Shown here: positions 36,387 through 46,335 of the stretch, one piece after another
Position numbering within the stretch: the stretch's first letter is position 1
How the letters are laid out: every line of letters begins with the position of its first letter
NCBI GenBank assembly: GCA_017621225.1
Contig: JAGATN010000021.1
Location: 62,001 to 126,000 of the forward strand
Direction of reading: 5' to 3'
Length of the DNA stretch: 64,000 nt
Origin: Muribaculaceae bacterium
Lineage (GTDB): Bacteria > Bacteroidota > Bacteroidia > Bacteroidales > Muribaculaceae
Notes under the pieces: generated by a model
Databases searched by the model: none
The model's input: only the letters and a program-made list of their open reading frames with translations
What the model was told of the DNA's origin: nothing
Made by a program: the position numbers and the translations under genes

Positions 36387-37576
36387 ATAAAAATAGGTAT
36401 ATACCAATAATAGCATCATTGATGCTGTCGATCAATGCCTGCTATGCTTCTGACATAAACGATCTGGTGAAAAAGGTAATTGCCAATAACCGCACCATTA
36501 CAGTTACCGAGCTGTCAAATAAAAGTGAAATAGAAGGCTTGCGTAGCGAAAATAATCTTCAGGATCCGGAAATTGGATTGGAGCATCAATGGGGTATGCA
36601 TAACATTGGTAACAAATGGTCGGTATCGATATCTCAAAGTTTTGACTGGCCGAGTGTGTATAGTGCGCGAAAAGATGCCATACGTCAATCGGAAGAAGCC
36701 ATGAGCCGAATGTATCTGCAGGTGGCTCTTGATAAGATGCTGGAAATAAAGCTCACGATGTTGGACATAATAAATGCCAAGCAAAATATCATATTGGCCG
36801 AACGTATAATGGAATATTACAACCAGCTCCGCGAAACGGTGAAAAAAGGTGTGGATATGGGTGAGATGACGCGGCTCGATTTGAATAAACTTGACATAGA
36901 ATGTGCGCGAATCAGCAGCAAACTGGTAGCGCTTAATCGATCACTCAATGAAAGCGTAACGTCGCTCGAAGCTTTAAATGGCGGCCATGATTGCAATGAC
37001 ATAATATCAAGTCTCGTGTCATATCCTGATGATGTGATAAAAAGTGAAGATTATTATGTAACGGCAATTGAGACATACGATCCGACCATTTTATATAATC
37101 GCAGTAAAATAGAATCGTCGTTGAGCATGGCCAAGGCGGCACGAAGAAGTCGTATGCCGGGCTTCTCGGTTGGATATGGCTATGAATACGAACTTGGTGA
37201 GCGTTTCAACATACTTTCGCTCGGAATCACGTTGCCATTGTTTTCTCATAGACATAAATCAAAGGCGGCCGAATATGAAGCTCTCGCCACTGAAAACGAA
37301 AATGAATCTTTGCTAATCGATGGTGTTGCTCAGATGAAAGCTGACAGAAACAATGCTTTATTGTTAATTAAAGAAATTGATCGTTATAGACCTTCATTTG
37401 AGCGAGAGGATAATATGGCACTATTGAAAAAAGCTTACGATGGCGGTCAGATAAATCTAATAACGTTCATTCAAGAAATGGACTATTTTTTATCTGCTCG
37501 GCAAGAGTTCCAGGATATGATATATCGATACAATATTGTGATGGCTAAGTTAAATCGATACTCTCTACTCGATTAA
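36383..37576 (+). CDS. TolC-family outer-membrane efflux channel (CusC/CzcC-like)
   Basis: A 397-residue outer-membrane protein with a signal peptide (about residues 1-22, SLMLSINACYAS). Two long helical regions (about 90-160 and 290-380) with heptad-like Leu/Glu patterns form the periplasmic barrel, and FSVGYGYEYE-type beta segments the outer-membrane part. It completes the tripartite metal pump with the adaptor and RND protein. Its ATG overlaps the pump stop (ATGA). A terminator hairpin follows within 20 bp, so it ends the operon. Confidence 0.9.
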   Translation: MNKNRYIPIIASLMLSINACYASDINDLVKKVIANNRTITVTELSNKSEIEGLRSENNLQDPEIGLEHQWGMHNIGNKWSVSISQSFDWPSVYSARKDAIRQSEEAMSRMYLQVALDKMLEIKLTMLDIINAKQNIILAERIMEYYNQLRETVKKGVDMGEMTRLDLNKLDIECARISSKLVALNRSLNESVTSLEALNGGHDCNDIISSLVSYPDDVIKSEDYYVTAIETYDPTILYNRSKIESSLSMAKAARRSRMPGFSVGYGYEYELGERFNILSLGITLPLFSHRHKSKAAEYEALATENENESLLIDGVAQMKADRNNALLLIKEIDRYRPSFEREDNMALLKKAYDGGQINLITFIQEMDYFLSARQEFQDMIYRYNIVMAKLNRYSLLD

Positions 37577-37595
37577 ACGAGCCTAAAATAAGCCT

Positions 37596-37633
37596 AAGTG
37601 GTTGGATGGTACGCTGTTCGACCACTTTTTTTG
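37596..37633 (+). terminator. Terminator of metal-efflux operon
   Basis: AAGTGGT (37596-37602) pairs with ACCACTT (37621-37627), with G-C and T-G pairs possibly extending the stem inward, followed by a run of T to about 37631. Confidence 0.75.
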
Positions 37634-38327
37634 TGCCCTTACTTTTTGCCAAAATAGAATTTAACCTATGGCGTTTGGCACCTCCATTATGCACCATAAA
37701 AGCTTAAAACTTAGTTAATGTTTTCGTAAGTGTATCATAAAATATTATAATATAGAGTATTGTGTGTTAATTACGATTAAACTAAGTGGTATTTTCCATT
37801 TTGATATTGTTCTATAATTAGAATCGCGTATTTATGATAATTTATAATCGCAAAAAAGGACATTGAAATAAGGCTTATGTGCATATTAAGAATGAAAATT
37901 AAATGTGATGATTTTCGATTTTTAATCAGGTGTTTGTGTTTTAGAATGTAAATTCCCATTCATAAGACACATTGGATTTATTGAATATTTAAATGAAGTA
38001 ATAAATCGAAAATCCGGCGTAATTTTAATTGTCAAACGCGTTTCAAAGCTGAATTATGGTATTTATGATTTATTTATAATTACCATAAGTATCTGTGTCT
38101 CACATATGTTATGATTAAAACTTTAATCAATTGCTTCATTCTATGGCTAATGTTGCACTCTGTGCACCTGTCTGGATGTACATATCTATGTAATTTAATT
38201 GCAATCAGTGTGTTATGATATTTACTTAAACATAAATTCTAATCAAATATTGGGTAGGTGGGGTATAGCTGAAGATGTGGTGATGCGTGTTGTTTCATAT
38301 GAAAATTATGATTGTTGCATATGAAAA
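37634..38327. other. Long AT-rich non-coding gap
   Basis: About 700 bp without a credible gene between the efflux operon and the XRE regulator. The only reading frame over 60 codons (minus strand, 37777-37959) is rich in Ile, His, Lys and Asn as expected by chance in AT-rich DNA. An inverted repeat TTATGGTA (38054-38061) / TACCATAA (38081-38088) with a 19-nt spacer is visible. No tRNA-like fold was found. An unrecognised sRNA is possible. Confidence 0.5.
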
Positions 38328-38329
38328 TT
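38296..38329. promoter_or_regulatory. Paired 12-bp direct repeats, possible operator of XRE gene
   Basis: CATATGAAAATT occurs at 38296-38307 and 38318-38329, 22 bp apart (two helical turns). The first copy lies in the palindrome TTTCATATGAAA; the second runs into the -33 box of the XRE promoter. Autoregulation by the XRE protein is an inference. Confidence 0.5.
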
Positions 38330-38359
38330 TGCATATTTAATTAATTATGTTTACATTTG
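38328..38359 (+). promoter_or_regulatory. Promoter of XRE regulator gene
   Basis: TTTG at 38328-38331, a 20-bp spacer, TACATTTG at 38352-38359: an exact consensus. An inverted repeat GCAAT-CGTA-ATTGC (38359-38372) sits at the expected transcription start. Confidence 0.72.
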
Positions 38360-38390
38360 CAATCGTAATTGCGAATATAAATTTACAGAA

Positions 38391-38936
38391 ATGAACATCG
38401 TTACTCGCCTTAAAGAATATATAAATTATGAAAATCTGACATCAGCCCAGTTTGCAGATACATGCGGCATTCCCCGCCCTACTCTATCGCTGCTGCTTAA
38501 TGGTCGAAACAAGAGAGTGAGTGATGAATTGATTAATAAAATTCATGATTCATATCCACGACTTTCGGTCTTATGGTTGATGTTTGGCGAGGGTAATATG
38601 CTTATTGACGGAAATTTTAAAATCTCAGGGCCTGAAAATGGCTTAAATGAGACTATTTCCGATGGCGATTTCGTTGACTCAAAACCTGATACGCCCGTAT
38701 TGGATTTCGTATCCGGCTATAATGATTTTGATCCGGAAAAATCCAAATCTCAAGCATTGCCAATGAATATGAGCAATGAGTCTACGCGAGAGGCATCATC
38801 GCGCGATGGGAATGTGATTACGTTCAATCCCGGACAATTAAAAAAGATAGTAAATATAATAGTGTATTATAGCGACAATAGCTTCGAATCGTTTGTTCCC
38901 GACCCAAACAAAAGCAAGGATCGGGAACATCGATAA
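38391..38936 (+). CDS. XRE-family (Cro/CI) transcriptional regulator
   Basis: A 181-residue DNA-binding protein. The N-terminal helix-turn-helix (about residues 4-65) reads LTSAQFADTCGIPRPTLSLL, then GRNKRVSDELINKI, and ends with LWLMFGEGNML, typical of Bacteroidales XRE proteins. The C-terminal two thirds is acidic and Ser/Asn-rich with a short hydrophobic stretch (LKKIVNIIVYYSDN) that may mediate oligomerisation. It stands alone, with its own promoter and repeat-rich upstream DNA, and has no toxin or phage gene beside it. Target genes are unknown. Confidence 0.85.
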   Translation: MNIVTRLKEYINYENLTSAQFADTCGIPRPTLSLLLNGRNKRVSDELINKIHDSYPRLSVLWLMFGEGNMLIDGNFKISGPENGLNETISDGDFVDSKPDTPVLDFVSGYNDFDPEKSKSQALPMNMSNESTREASSRDGNVITFNPGQLKKIVNIIVYYSDNSFESFVPDPNKSKDREHR

Positions 38937-38958
38937 GAATTTATATGAGGAATTTCAA

Positions 38959-39867
38959 TTATTTTACGGCACCAATCAATTCTGAAATGTCGCTAACATT
39001 GTGTCGAATGCAATATTCATCGATGTAGTCGATTATTTTCATGGTAACGCTGGGGTCGATGAAATTGGCGGTACCTACTTCTATGGCCGTAGCACCTGCG
39101 AGAATGAACTCTATTGCGTCGCGTCCGTTCATGATTCCTCCTAAGCCTATTACGGGTATGTTTACGGCTTTTGCCGTCTGCCAAACCATTCTTACTGCAA
39201 TTGGCCTTACTGCGGGACCTGACAGGCCGCCCGTATATGTTGACAAGTATGGCTTTTGACGTTCGGTATCGATGGCCATTCCCATTAAGGTGTTGATTAA
39301 CGAAACTGAGTCGGCACCTTCAGCTTCAACGGCTTTTGCTATTTCGGTTATGTCTGTTACGTTTGGCGATAATTTAACTATTACCGTTCCGGAATATGCA
39401 TTTCGTACGGCTTTTGTGACTTGTGCGGCTCCTGCGCATGTCGTGCCGAATGCCATGCCACCTTGCTTTACGTTCGGACAAGATATGTTGACTTCTATGG
39501 CCTTCACATGTTCAAGTGGGTTGAGCTTTTCGCATACTGCCACGTAATCGTCTACGTTGGCGCCCGACACATTAACTATTAAGTTGGTATCGTATTGCGA
39601 TATGCGGGGATATATATGCTCTATGAAATAGTCTACGCCTTTGTTCTGCAATCCTACGGCGTTTAGCATTCCCGACGGCGTTTCAACCATTCGCGGGTAC
39701 GGATTGCCCTCGCGATGATTTATTGTAGTGCCTTTGATTATGTAGCCTCCAAGGCGATTTATGTCAATGAAATCGGTGAATTCTTCGCCATAACCAAACG
39801 TTCCGGATGCTGTGAGTACCGGATTTTTGAACTTCAGATTTCCAATCTTAATATTTAAATTTGCCAT
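38959..39867 (-). CDS. pyrD: Dihydroorotate dehydrogenase B, catalytic subunit
   Basis: A 302-residue FMN protein that oxidises dihydroorotate to orotate in pyrimidine synthesis. [15 protein letters not shown] at the start, [12 protein letters not shown] and [19 protein letters not shown] (FMN phosphate site) mark class 1B PyrD. It overlaps pyrK by 13 bp; together they form the NAD-dependent heterotetramer. Class 1B enzymes pass electrons through PyrK to NAD rather than to quinone. Confidence 0.96.
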   Translation of the reverse strand: MANLNIKIGNLKFKNPVLTASGTFGYGEEFTDFIDINRLGGYIIKGTTINHREGNPYPRMVETPSGMLNAVGLQNKGVDYFIEHIYPRISQYDTNLIVNVSGANVDDYVAVCEKLNPLEHVKAIEVNISCPNVKQGGMAFGTTCAGAAQVTKAVRNAYSGTVIVKLSPNVTDITEIAKAVEAEGADSVSLINTLMGMAIDTERQKPYLSTYTGGLSGPAVRPIAVRMVWQTAKAVNIPVIGLGGIMNGRDAIEFILAGATAIEVGTANFIDPSVTMKIIDYIDEYCIRHNVSDISELIGAVK

Positions 39868-40637
39868 GTCAGTTGATTTATATTAAATACGGGGCCTTCG
39901 GTGCATACACAAACATTTCCTTTTACGGTCTTTTCCACGCAACACAGGCAAGCGCCAAGTCCGCACGCCATCATATTCTCAAGCGAGACTTCGCATTCCG
40001 CTCCAATGGGCTTTGCCAATTTTGCCACTGCCTTCATCATGGGAGCGGGGCCGCAGCAATATATGTTGTCGAATTTTTCTTTTAATATTGAATGCACGGT
40101 TACAAGTCCTTTTTCGCCCATCGATCCATCTTCTGTCGATATGTGGACTTTTCCAAGTTTTTCAAATTCATTCAATTCTAAAATGTCGGCCTTGCTTCGT
40201 GCTCCTAATAAGAATTGTGGCTGTATTCCGTGATTCTTTAATATTAATCCGAAATAAAGTAGCGGAGCAACTCCTACCCCACCTCCAATGAGTAAGGTCT
40301 TGGCGTTATCTGACGATGGCATGGAAAATCCGTTTCCAAGCGGTATGATCATATTGATTACGTCGTTTATTTTTGACTCTATGAGATGTCGAGTGCCTTC
40401 GCCCGCATTACGCACCAATAGCCATATGATGTTTTGTTCGTAATCAACGAAGTTTATTGATATCGGTCGGCGCAAAAATGTGTTCTTACTTTCGGCAACT
40501 TCTACCTGTACGAATTGTCCGGGGAGTATTTCAGGCAATTTATCGCCATTGGTAGGCCTCATTTTAAGTAATGAATAATTGAAATGTAATCTTTCGTTTG
40601 CCACTACCGTGAAATCCATGATCTGCTTTTTCATCAT
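39855..40637 (-). CDS. pyrK: Dihydroorotate dehydrogenase B, electron-transfer subunit
   Basis: A 260-residue iron-sulfur flavoprotein. The FAD site has RRPISINF, the NAD-binding part [16 protein letters not shown], and the C-terminal [2Fe-2S] cluster is formed by cysteines in [11 protein letters not shown] plus a later [13 protein letters not shown] 40637 (or 40634) is chosen because a longer frame would include the -7 box of its own promoter (40670-40677). It precedes and overlaps pyrD. Confidence 0.95.
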   Translation of the reverse strand: MMKKQIMDFTVVANERLHFNYSLLKMRPTNGDKLPEILPGQFVQVEVAESKNTFLRRPISINFVDYEQNIIWLLVRNAGEGTRHLIESKINDVINMIIPLGNGFSMPSSDNAKTLLIGGGVGVAPLLYFGLILKNHGIQPQFLLGARSKADILELNEFEKLGKVHISTEDGSMGEKGLVTVHSILKEKFDNIYCCGPAPMMKAVAKLAKPIGAECEVSLENMMACGLGACLCCVEKTVKGNVCVCTEGPVFNINQLTWQI

Positions 40638-40669
40638 ATATGTATGAAATTGATAATGTGATAATAATG

Positions 40670-40677
40670 CAAAGATA
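40670..40677 (-). promoter_or_regulatory. Possible -7 box for pyrKD
   Basis: TATCTTTG on the minus strand, 33 bp before the pyrK ATG; no clear -33 element. Confidence 0.5.
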
Positions 40678-40719
40678 GCATTTTTTCCCATGACATAGAT
40701 TAGGATGATATAAAAAATA

Positions 40720-40745
40720 ACCGGCCCAATCGAAATTGGGCCGGT
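40720..40745 (-). terminator. Rho-independent terminator of glycogen operon
   Basis: A perfect 11-bp GC-rich stem (ACCGGCCCAAT at 40720-40730, its complement at 40735-40745) with a 4-nt loop, followed on the minus strand by a T-rich tract (TTATTTTTTAT). It ends the glgP transcript before pyrK. Confidence 0.9.
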
Positions 40746-40782
40746 CGTGTTTGGGTTATGTTATCCGCAATGATACGTTGCA

Positions 40783-43338
40783 TTAAATCCAACGTACATA
40801 TGCGAAGTCTTGACGATGTGGCAAGTTGGGGTTGACGGGATACATACGGAATGCATAGCGATATACGCCGGCATCGCGCGTCTTTTCGTGGAGCGCAAAT
40901 GTGAGTACGTTGCCATCTTCCTTGACGATTTTGAATGGCTTGGTTTCGAACAGATGTTCTTCGCCATTTTCCACCTTGTAGCTAACGTATTCCAAGCCTA
41001 TGCTACGTCCGAGACCATTGGTGTCGATTACTATCTCTACGTCGAATGATTGTCCGGATGTGGTTGATGTTGAGCCTTCGGTGTCGACCTTTTCCACTTT
41101 TATGCCATCCCATGCGGCAACCACCTTCTCTTTCCATGCCACTATTTCTTTTGCAAGAGCATAGTCATTTGCTTTCAATGCAGAGAAGCGATTTTCTTCG
41201 GGACGATAGAAACGGGTGATGTAGTCATCGATCATTCGCTTCATTGTGAAGTGAGGAGCGATGTGTCCGATTGATCCTTTTATGTATTGAATCCATTCGG
41301 GTGAATATCCCTTGGAATTCTTGGCGAAATACAAAGGTATGATCTCGTTTTCGAGCATCGAATATATGGTCGCGGCATCGAGTTTGTCCTGCTGTGACTG
41401 ATCGGTGAATGTACGCTTTTCAGTGAGCGCCCATCCGGCCTTTTCGTCAAAGCGATATCCTTCGTACCACCATCCGTCGAGAACTGAGAAGTTCAGAACG
41501 CCGTTCATTTCGGCTTTTTCGCCTGATGTGCCTGATGCCTCGAGAGGACGGGTTGGCGTGTTCAGCCATATGTCAACACCCGATACCAATCGTTTTGCAA
41601 CGATCATGTTGTAATCTTCGAGGAATATGATTTTACCAAGGAACTGAGGCATTCTGGAGATTTCCATGATGTGCTTGATCAAACCTTGGCCGGCGCCATC
41701 GGCAGGGTGTGCCTTGCCGGAGAATACGAACTGAACCGGGAACTGTTCGTTGTTTACGATCTTGTCCAAACGTTCAAGGTCGGTGAAAAGAAGATGTGCA
41801 CGCTTATAAGTGGCGAATCGACGAGCAAAACCGATGATCAGCGCATTGGGATTGATTTTGTCGATGATCTTCATTACAGCCGACGGGTCGCGTTGATTGG
41901 CAAGCCACTTAGCTTTGAAATCGCGTTTTACGAAGTTGATGAATTTGTTCTTCAAACGCATACGCATCGACCAAATGTCTTCGTCGCTTACATTGAATAT
42001 GCCTTCCCAAGCTTTCGGATCGCTTTGGTTTTCGAACACTTGCTGTCCAAGGCGCTCGGCGTAGAATGCTTTCCATTCCGAAGCTGCCCAAGTAGGCATG
42101 TGCACGCCGTTTGTAACGTAGCCTACATGGCTTTCTTCCCAGCCATAACCTTTCCATATGCCGGCAAACATCTTCTTCGATACTTCGCCGTGCAACCAGC
42201 TTACGCCATTGGCTTCCTGGCAAGTGTTAAGAGCAAATACGCTCATCGAGAAACGTTCGTTGGTGTCGGGATTTTCTCGGCCCATATTCATGAGGTCGCC
42301 CCATGAAATTCCGAGTTTTGCGGGATATTCGCCCATGTATTTTCCGAACAAGCCTTCGTCGAAGTAATCGTGGCCGGCGGGAACGGGCGTATGTACGGTG
42401 TAAAGCGATGACGCTCTTACGAGCTCGAGAGCCGTATTGAAGTCGAGATGTTGTTCCTGTACGTAGTCAACCAAGCGCTGCAAGTTCAAAAGTGCGGCAT
42501 GGCCTTCGTTGCAATGATATAATTCTGACTTTATACCCAATTTCTTGAGCATCAATATACCACCTATGCCGAGCAGATATTCTTGCTTGATGCGGTTTTC
42601 CCAATCGCCACCATAAAGCTGATGGGTTATCGAACGATCGTATTCGCTGTTAAGGTCGAAGTCCGTGTCAAGCAGATAAAGTTTCATTCTACCTACATTT
42701 ACGCGCCATATGTGCGAGTACACAACTCGACCGGGATAGGGAACCTCAAGTATCATGGGATGTCCATCGGCATCGCATACCTGCTCGATGGGGAGCTGGT
42801 TGAAATTCTGGGGTTCGTAGTTGGCTATCTGTTGTCCGTCGACGGATAGAGTCTGAGTGAAATAACCATAGCGGTACAAGAAGCCGACGGCCGTCATATC
42901 GACGCAGCTATCGGATGCTTCCTTGATGTAATCACCTGCCAATACTCCAAGACCGCCGGAGTATATTTTCAAGCAATTGCACAGACCATATTCCATCGAA
43001 AAGTATGAAACCGAGGGAACATCTTTTCTCATCGGTTTTTTCATATAGGCTTTAAACGAATCGTACACATTGTTGATTCGCTCCATTAATTCAGGGTCTT
43101 TGATTATTGCATCTATGCGTTCTGCCGAAAGCTTCTGCAACATCATTACGGGGTTCTCGCCGGTAGCGCGCCACATGTCCGGATTTAAATCGCGGAAAAG
43201 TGACTTTGCTTCACTGTTCCATACCCACCATAAGTTTTTGGCGATAATTTCAAGCGATTTCAATTTCGCCGGAAGTTCAGAACTAACTATCGCATCGCGC
43301 CATACGGGCGGATTTGAGTTACTTACTTGGATCTTCAT
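40783..43338 (-). CDS. glgP: Alpha-glucan (glycogen) phosphorylase, DUF3417 type
   Basis: An 851-residue GT35 enzyme that releases glucose 1-phosphate from glycogen. The N-terminal region ([15 protein letters not shown]) is the DUF3417-type domain of the short bacterial/archaeal phosphorylase group. The PLP region is near residue 600 ([20 protein letters not shown]), which differs from the GTGNMK form of animal-type enzymes. The C-terminal 90 residues form an extra beta domain ([19 protein letters not shown] onward). It lies 27 bp after the glycogen synthase gene, so synthesis and breakdown enzymes are co-expressed. Confidence 0.94.
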   Translation of the reverse strand: MKIQVSNSNPPVWRDAIVSSELPAKLKSLEIIAKNLWWVWNSEAKSLFRDLNPDMWRATGENPVMMLQKLSAERIDAIIKDPELMERINNVYDSFKAYMKKPMRKDVPSVSYFSMEYGLCNCLKIYSGGLGVLAGDYIKEASDSCVDMTAVGFLYRYGYFTQTLSVDGQQIANYEPQNFNQLPIEQVCDADGHPMILEVPYPGRVVYSHIWRVNVGRMKLYLLDTDFDLNSEYDRSITHQLYGGDWENRIKQEYLLGIGGILMLKKLGIKSELYHCNEGHAALLNLQRLVDYVQEQHLDFNTALELVRASSLYTVHTPVPAGHDYFDEGLFGKYMGEYPAKLGISWGDLMNMGRENPDTNERFSMSVFALNTCQEANGVSWLHGEVSKKMFAGIWKGYGWEESHVGYVTNGVHMPTWAASEWKAFYAERLGQQVFENQSDPKAWEGIFNVSDEDIWSMRMRLKNKFINFVKRDFKAKWLANQRDPSAVMKIIDKINPNALIIGFARRFATYKRAHLLFTDLERLDKIVNNEQFPVQFVFSGKAHPADGAGQGLIKHIMEISRMPQFLGKIIFLEDYNMIVAKRLVSGVDIWLNTPTRPLEASGTSGEKAEMNGVLNFSVLDGWWYEGYRFDEKAGWALTEKRTFTDQSQQDKLDAATIYSMLENEIIPLYFAKNSKGYSPEWIQYIKGSIGHIAPHFTMKRMIDDYITRFYRPEENRFSALKANDYALAKEIVAWKEKVVAAWDGIKVEKVDTEGSTSTTSGQSFDVEIVIDTNGLGRSIGLEYVSYKVENGEEHLFETKPFKIVKEDGNVLTFALHEKTRDAGVYRYAFRMYPVNPNLPHRQDFAYVRWI

Positions 43339-43365
43339 AAACTTTTCTTGTTTTATTTGTTGTCG

Positions 43366-45018
43366 TTATTTACATAATTTTTTTTCAAGCGCTATTTCAA
43401 AAGCATTAACATAATATTTTATGAAATAGCTCCATGCGGCACGCGATGCCGTTGACATTGCAGCCGCATTTATTTTTTTAGTTTCACATTCGTCGCATTC
43501 GGTAAGGAATTTCAACGACCGAGCAATGCTATCGACAACCATTTCATAATTGCTGTCGTTACGCGCTACTACGTCTACTCCGCAACTTTCAAATTGATTG
43601 TTGGTCGTTGACATTACCCATTGTCCGAATCCCGACAAGGTAGTGGTAATTGTTGGTACGCCAAACGCAACGCTTTCGAGCGGAGTGTATCCCCATGGCT
43701 CATAATATGAAGGGAACACAGTGGCATCCATACCTATTAACAAATCGTAATACGTTTTGTTGAAAATTCCGTCATTACCATTTAAATAACAAGGCACATA
43801 CACTATGTTTATGTCGGCATTTGCATCGTTGTTTATGCATAATTGATGCAAACGCTGCAATATGGCATCGCTTTCCGGATTGTTGAGCCAATGCGTCAAT
43901 ATGGGTTCATTGAGCTTTTTGCTCTCATTTGACGACATAGCTTTTTGCAAATCCATGCGAGGCTCTTTCGACCATGCCGGAACCATTATGTAAGCGAGTA
44001 CCTTTTTCCCCGCTTTCAGTTGCGACAAGCGCATTATTGCGTCGATGAACACATCAATGCCTTTATTGCGATATTCGCAGCGTCCTGACGTGGCCACGAT
44101 AAATGAATCGTTGTCAAGGTTGCCTCCGATCAAGGCCGATGCGGTTTTAAGCAATTGTTCACGTGCTTCACTTCTCTTTTTTGTGAAATTGCTTTTTGAC
44201 GGAACGAAGTTTTGCTCAAATCCATTGGGCGTCACTACATCCGGGCGCTTTTCAAGCAGTTGTTCGCATTCAATGGCCGTTACGTCGCTAACGGTAGTAA
44301 AGCAATCGGCATTGTGTGCTGCTGCCTTTTCCAACGAATGCTTTGCCTCCATATTAAGTTCGCGGGCCATTTGATCGCCGTTGTAACCCTTCATATAATC
44401 ATAAAGAGGTTTGCCATTTCCACAGATGCTTCGTCCGATGCTTGTGGCATGCGTAGTGAAAATGGTGGCTACTTTCGGCAAATTTGCTTTTACATAAAGC
44501 AATCCCATGCCTGTGGTCCACTCATCGAAATGTGCTATGATTCTTTTGTTGCCGGTGGCAATGTCGTTGTATTTGCAAATGCTTTCTATTACGAGACCTG
44601 CGGCGTGTGAAAATGCACATGCTTCATCGTAGTCGCCATAAGCATGCAGGGAGTCAACTCCAAATTTCTGCCACATCTCACCATAAAAAGCATCTTTGCA
44701 TGCATACATTCCGTCAAACTTAACCAAAATGACGATAGGCTTGCCCGGAACATTCCAGCGCCCTACTCTCACGCTTACCCCTTCGGGTAGTTGAGCTTTT
44801 GATTTCCATCCCTTAAGCAATGATTTTGTTTCTACGAAATATGGTGATGGATTGTTTTCGCTCCATACATCAGGGCCAATAAAAATCACCTTGTCTTTGT
44901 AGAGCGTTTGCAAAGTCTTGGCTTTTGTCGATAGAACGGTATAGATGCCACCTATTTTATTACATACTTCCCAACTCGTTTCAAACAGCAAGTCGAGACC
45001 TAATGCTGTATTGTACAT
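43366..45018 (-). CDS. Glycogen synthase, GT3 (eukaryote-like) type
   Basis: A 550-residue glycosyltransferase that elongates alpha-1,4-glucan. LLFETSWEVCNKIGGIYTVL at the N-terminus and FPSYYEPWGYTPLESVAFGV near residue 435 (the E-X7-E catalytic pair) match the GT3 family of fungal and animal glycogen synthases, rather than bacterial GlgA (GT5). GT3 enzymes prefer UDP-glucose; donor use here is inferred. No ADP-glucose pyrophosphorylase gene (glgC) is in the window, which is consistent. glgP follows. Confidence 0.93.
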   Translation of the reverse strand: MYNTALGLDLLFETSWEVCNKIGGIYTVLSTKAKTLQTLYKDKVIFIGPDVWSENNPSPYFVETKSLLKGWKSKAQLPEGVSVRVGRWNVPGKPIVILVKFDGMYACKDAFYGEMWQKFGVDSLHAYGDYDEACAFSHAAGLVIESICKYNDIATGNKRIIAHFDEWTTGMGLLYVKANLPKVATIFTTHATSIGRSICGNGKPLYDYMKGYNGDQMARELNMEAKHSLEKAAAHNADCFTTVSDVTAIECEQLLEKRPDVVTPNGFEQNFVPSKSNFTKKRSEAREQLLKTASALIGGNLDNDSFIVATSGRCEYRNKGIDVFIDAIMRLSQLKAGKKVLAYIMVPAWSKEPRMDLQKAMSSNESKKLNEPILTHWLNNPESDAILQRLHQLCINNDANADINIVYVPCYLNGNDGIFNKTYYDLLIGMDATVFPSYYEPWGYTPLESVAFGVPTITTTLSGFGQWVMSTTNNQFESCGVDVVARNDSNYEMVVDSIARSLKFLTECDECETKKINAAAMSTASRAAWSYFIKYYVNAFEIALEKKLCK

Positions 45019-45047
45019 ATAATAGACTCGTAAATTAATTACGGCCG

Positions 45048-45055
45048 CAAAGATA
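45048..45055 (-). promoter_or_regulatory. Possible -7 box for glycogen operon
   Basis: TATCTTTG on the minus strand, 30 bp before the GT3 synthase ATG; the -33 region has no TTTG. Confidence 0.5.
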
Positions 45056-45187
45056 CGAATAAATTCTTAATTTATTGCTAAGTAAAAGCCTATAATGAAA
45101 AAAACTTGATCTTTGTTGCCAAATTAATACGGTTGTGTTGCCTGTTAATACACTATTATGGTGGATTATTCCGTAGAGATATGTGAT

Positions 45188-46216
45188 TTAATCAATAAGT
45201 TTTATCAAAGAATCTATCTCATCTTCGCTCGTACCCCAATCGGTCACGAATCTGACGGGAGTTTCTTCCGGGCAACGCGGTCCCCAAAGCTCAAACGTAG
45301 CGTGTTGGGATAGTTTGTCAATCAATTCGTTGGGTAATACGAAGAATTGTTGGTTGGTTGGCGAATCAACAAATAGCTTATAGCCACGTTCGATAAATGC
45401 TTTTTTCATTTTCATGGCCATGTTAATGGCATTTTTTGAAATCTTGAAATACAAATCGTTTGTAAACAAAACTTCAAACTGCAAGCCGAGGAGTCGTCCT
45501 TTGGCCAATAATCCGCCATGCTGTTTCATAAGTGGAATCATATTAGGCAGCAACGATGGATTGGTAATTACTATTGCTTCGCCGAAAAATGCGCCTACTT
45601 TGGTTCCACCTATATAAAATACGTCGCACAACCGTGCAAGGTCGGATAAAGTGATGTCACATTCTTCTGACGCCAATCCATATCCGAGGCGCGCTCCGTC
45701 GATAAACAATGGGATGTTTGCTTTCTTGCAGGCATCGTGCAATTCAGATAGTTCCGATTTTGTATAGATTGTGCCTAATTCGGTCGGAAACGATATGTAC
45801 ACCATACCGGGCTCTACCATATGTTTATGCGATTCATCACGATAAAAAGTCGCGATATATTCATTTATGTCAGATGCCGACAGCTTGCCGTTTGTAGATT
45901 TTATTGTCAGCACCTTATGCCCGGTAGCCTCTACGGCGCCGGCTTCATGTACGTTTATGTGCGCTGTGTCGGCAGCAACAACGCCTTGATGGCGATATAA
46001 TATGCCGTCAATCACGGTTGCATTGGTTTGTGTGCCTCCAACCATAAAAAATACTTCGGCATCTTTTAATCCACACGCTTCGAGTATGAGTTTTCGCGCG
46101 CCGGCAGTGTATTCGTCACTTCCGTATCCTGTTGTTTGTTCCCAGTTGGTTTCAAATAATTTATTGAGTATTTCAGGATGCGCACCACGCATATAATCGC
46201 TGTCAAAATGTAACAT
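45188..46216 (-). CDS. Low-specificity threonine aldolase family (PLP)
   Basis: A 342-residue PLP enzyme of the beta-eliminating lyase group that splits threonine or related beta-hydroxy amino acids into glycine and an aldehyde. FETNWEQTTGYGSDEYTAGA at the start, GGTQTNATVI (phosphate region), FIDGARLGYGL (cofactor Asp) and the PLP lysine in YIGGTKVGAFFGEA near residue 205 are as in LtaE-type proteins. Substrate stereochemistry cannot be told. It is a single gene with -7-like TAATTTTG (46273-46266) 50 bp upstream. Confidence 0.9.
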   Translation of the reverse strand: MLHFDSDYMRGAHPEILNKLFETNWEQTTGYGSDEYTAGARKLILEACGLKDAEVFFMVGGTQTNATVIDGILYRHQGVVAADTAHINVHEAGAVEATGHKVLTIKSTNGKLSASDINEYIATFYRDESHKHMVEPGMVYISFPTELGTIYTKSELSELHDACKKANIPLFIDGARLGYGLASEECDITLSDLARLCDVFYIGGTKVGAFFGEAIVITNPSLLPNMIPLMKQHGGLLAKGRLLGLQFEVLFTNDLYFKISKNAINMAMKMKKAFIERGYKLFVDSPTNQQFFVLPNELIDKLSQHATFELWGPRCPEETPVRFVTDWGTSEDEIDSLIKLID

Positions 46217-46295
46217 AATTAAAGTATATAATGATTATATAGCAGATTTATAATTTAGTCGACGGCAAAATTATGCAAAATCTGTGAGTTTTAGC

Positions 46296-46303
46296 TAACT
46301 TTG
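46296..46303 (+). promoter_or_regulatory. Possible -7 box for ABC-F gene
   Basis: TAACTTTG, 32 bp before the ATG; no clear -33 element. The divergent threonine aldolase gene has a comparable box on the other strand at 46266-46273. Confidence 0.45.
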
Positions 46304-46335
46304 CGTCTTAAATTTATAGCAAGCTATTTTTACAT

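Noticed and set aside
37777..37959. 60-codon minus-strand frame in the long intergenic gap
   Set aside because: Ile/His/Lys/Asn-rich as expected by chance in AT-rich DNA, with no promoter or ribosome site.
38391..38936. Toxin-antitoxin or phage repressor module at the XRE gene
   Set aside because: There is no partner toxin gene or phage gene on either side; pyrD follows and a long gap precedes.
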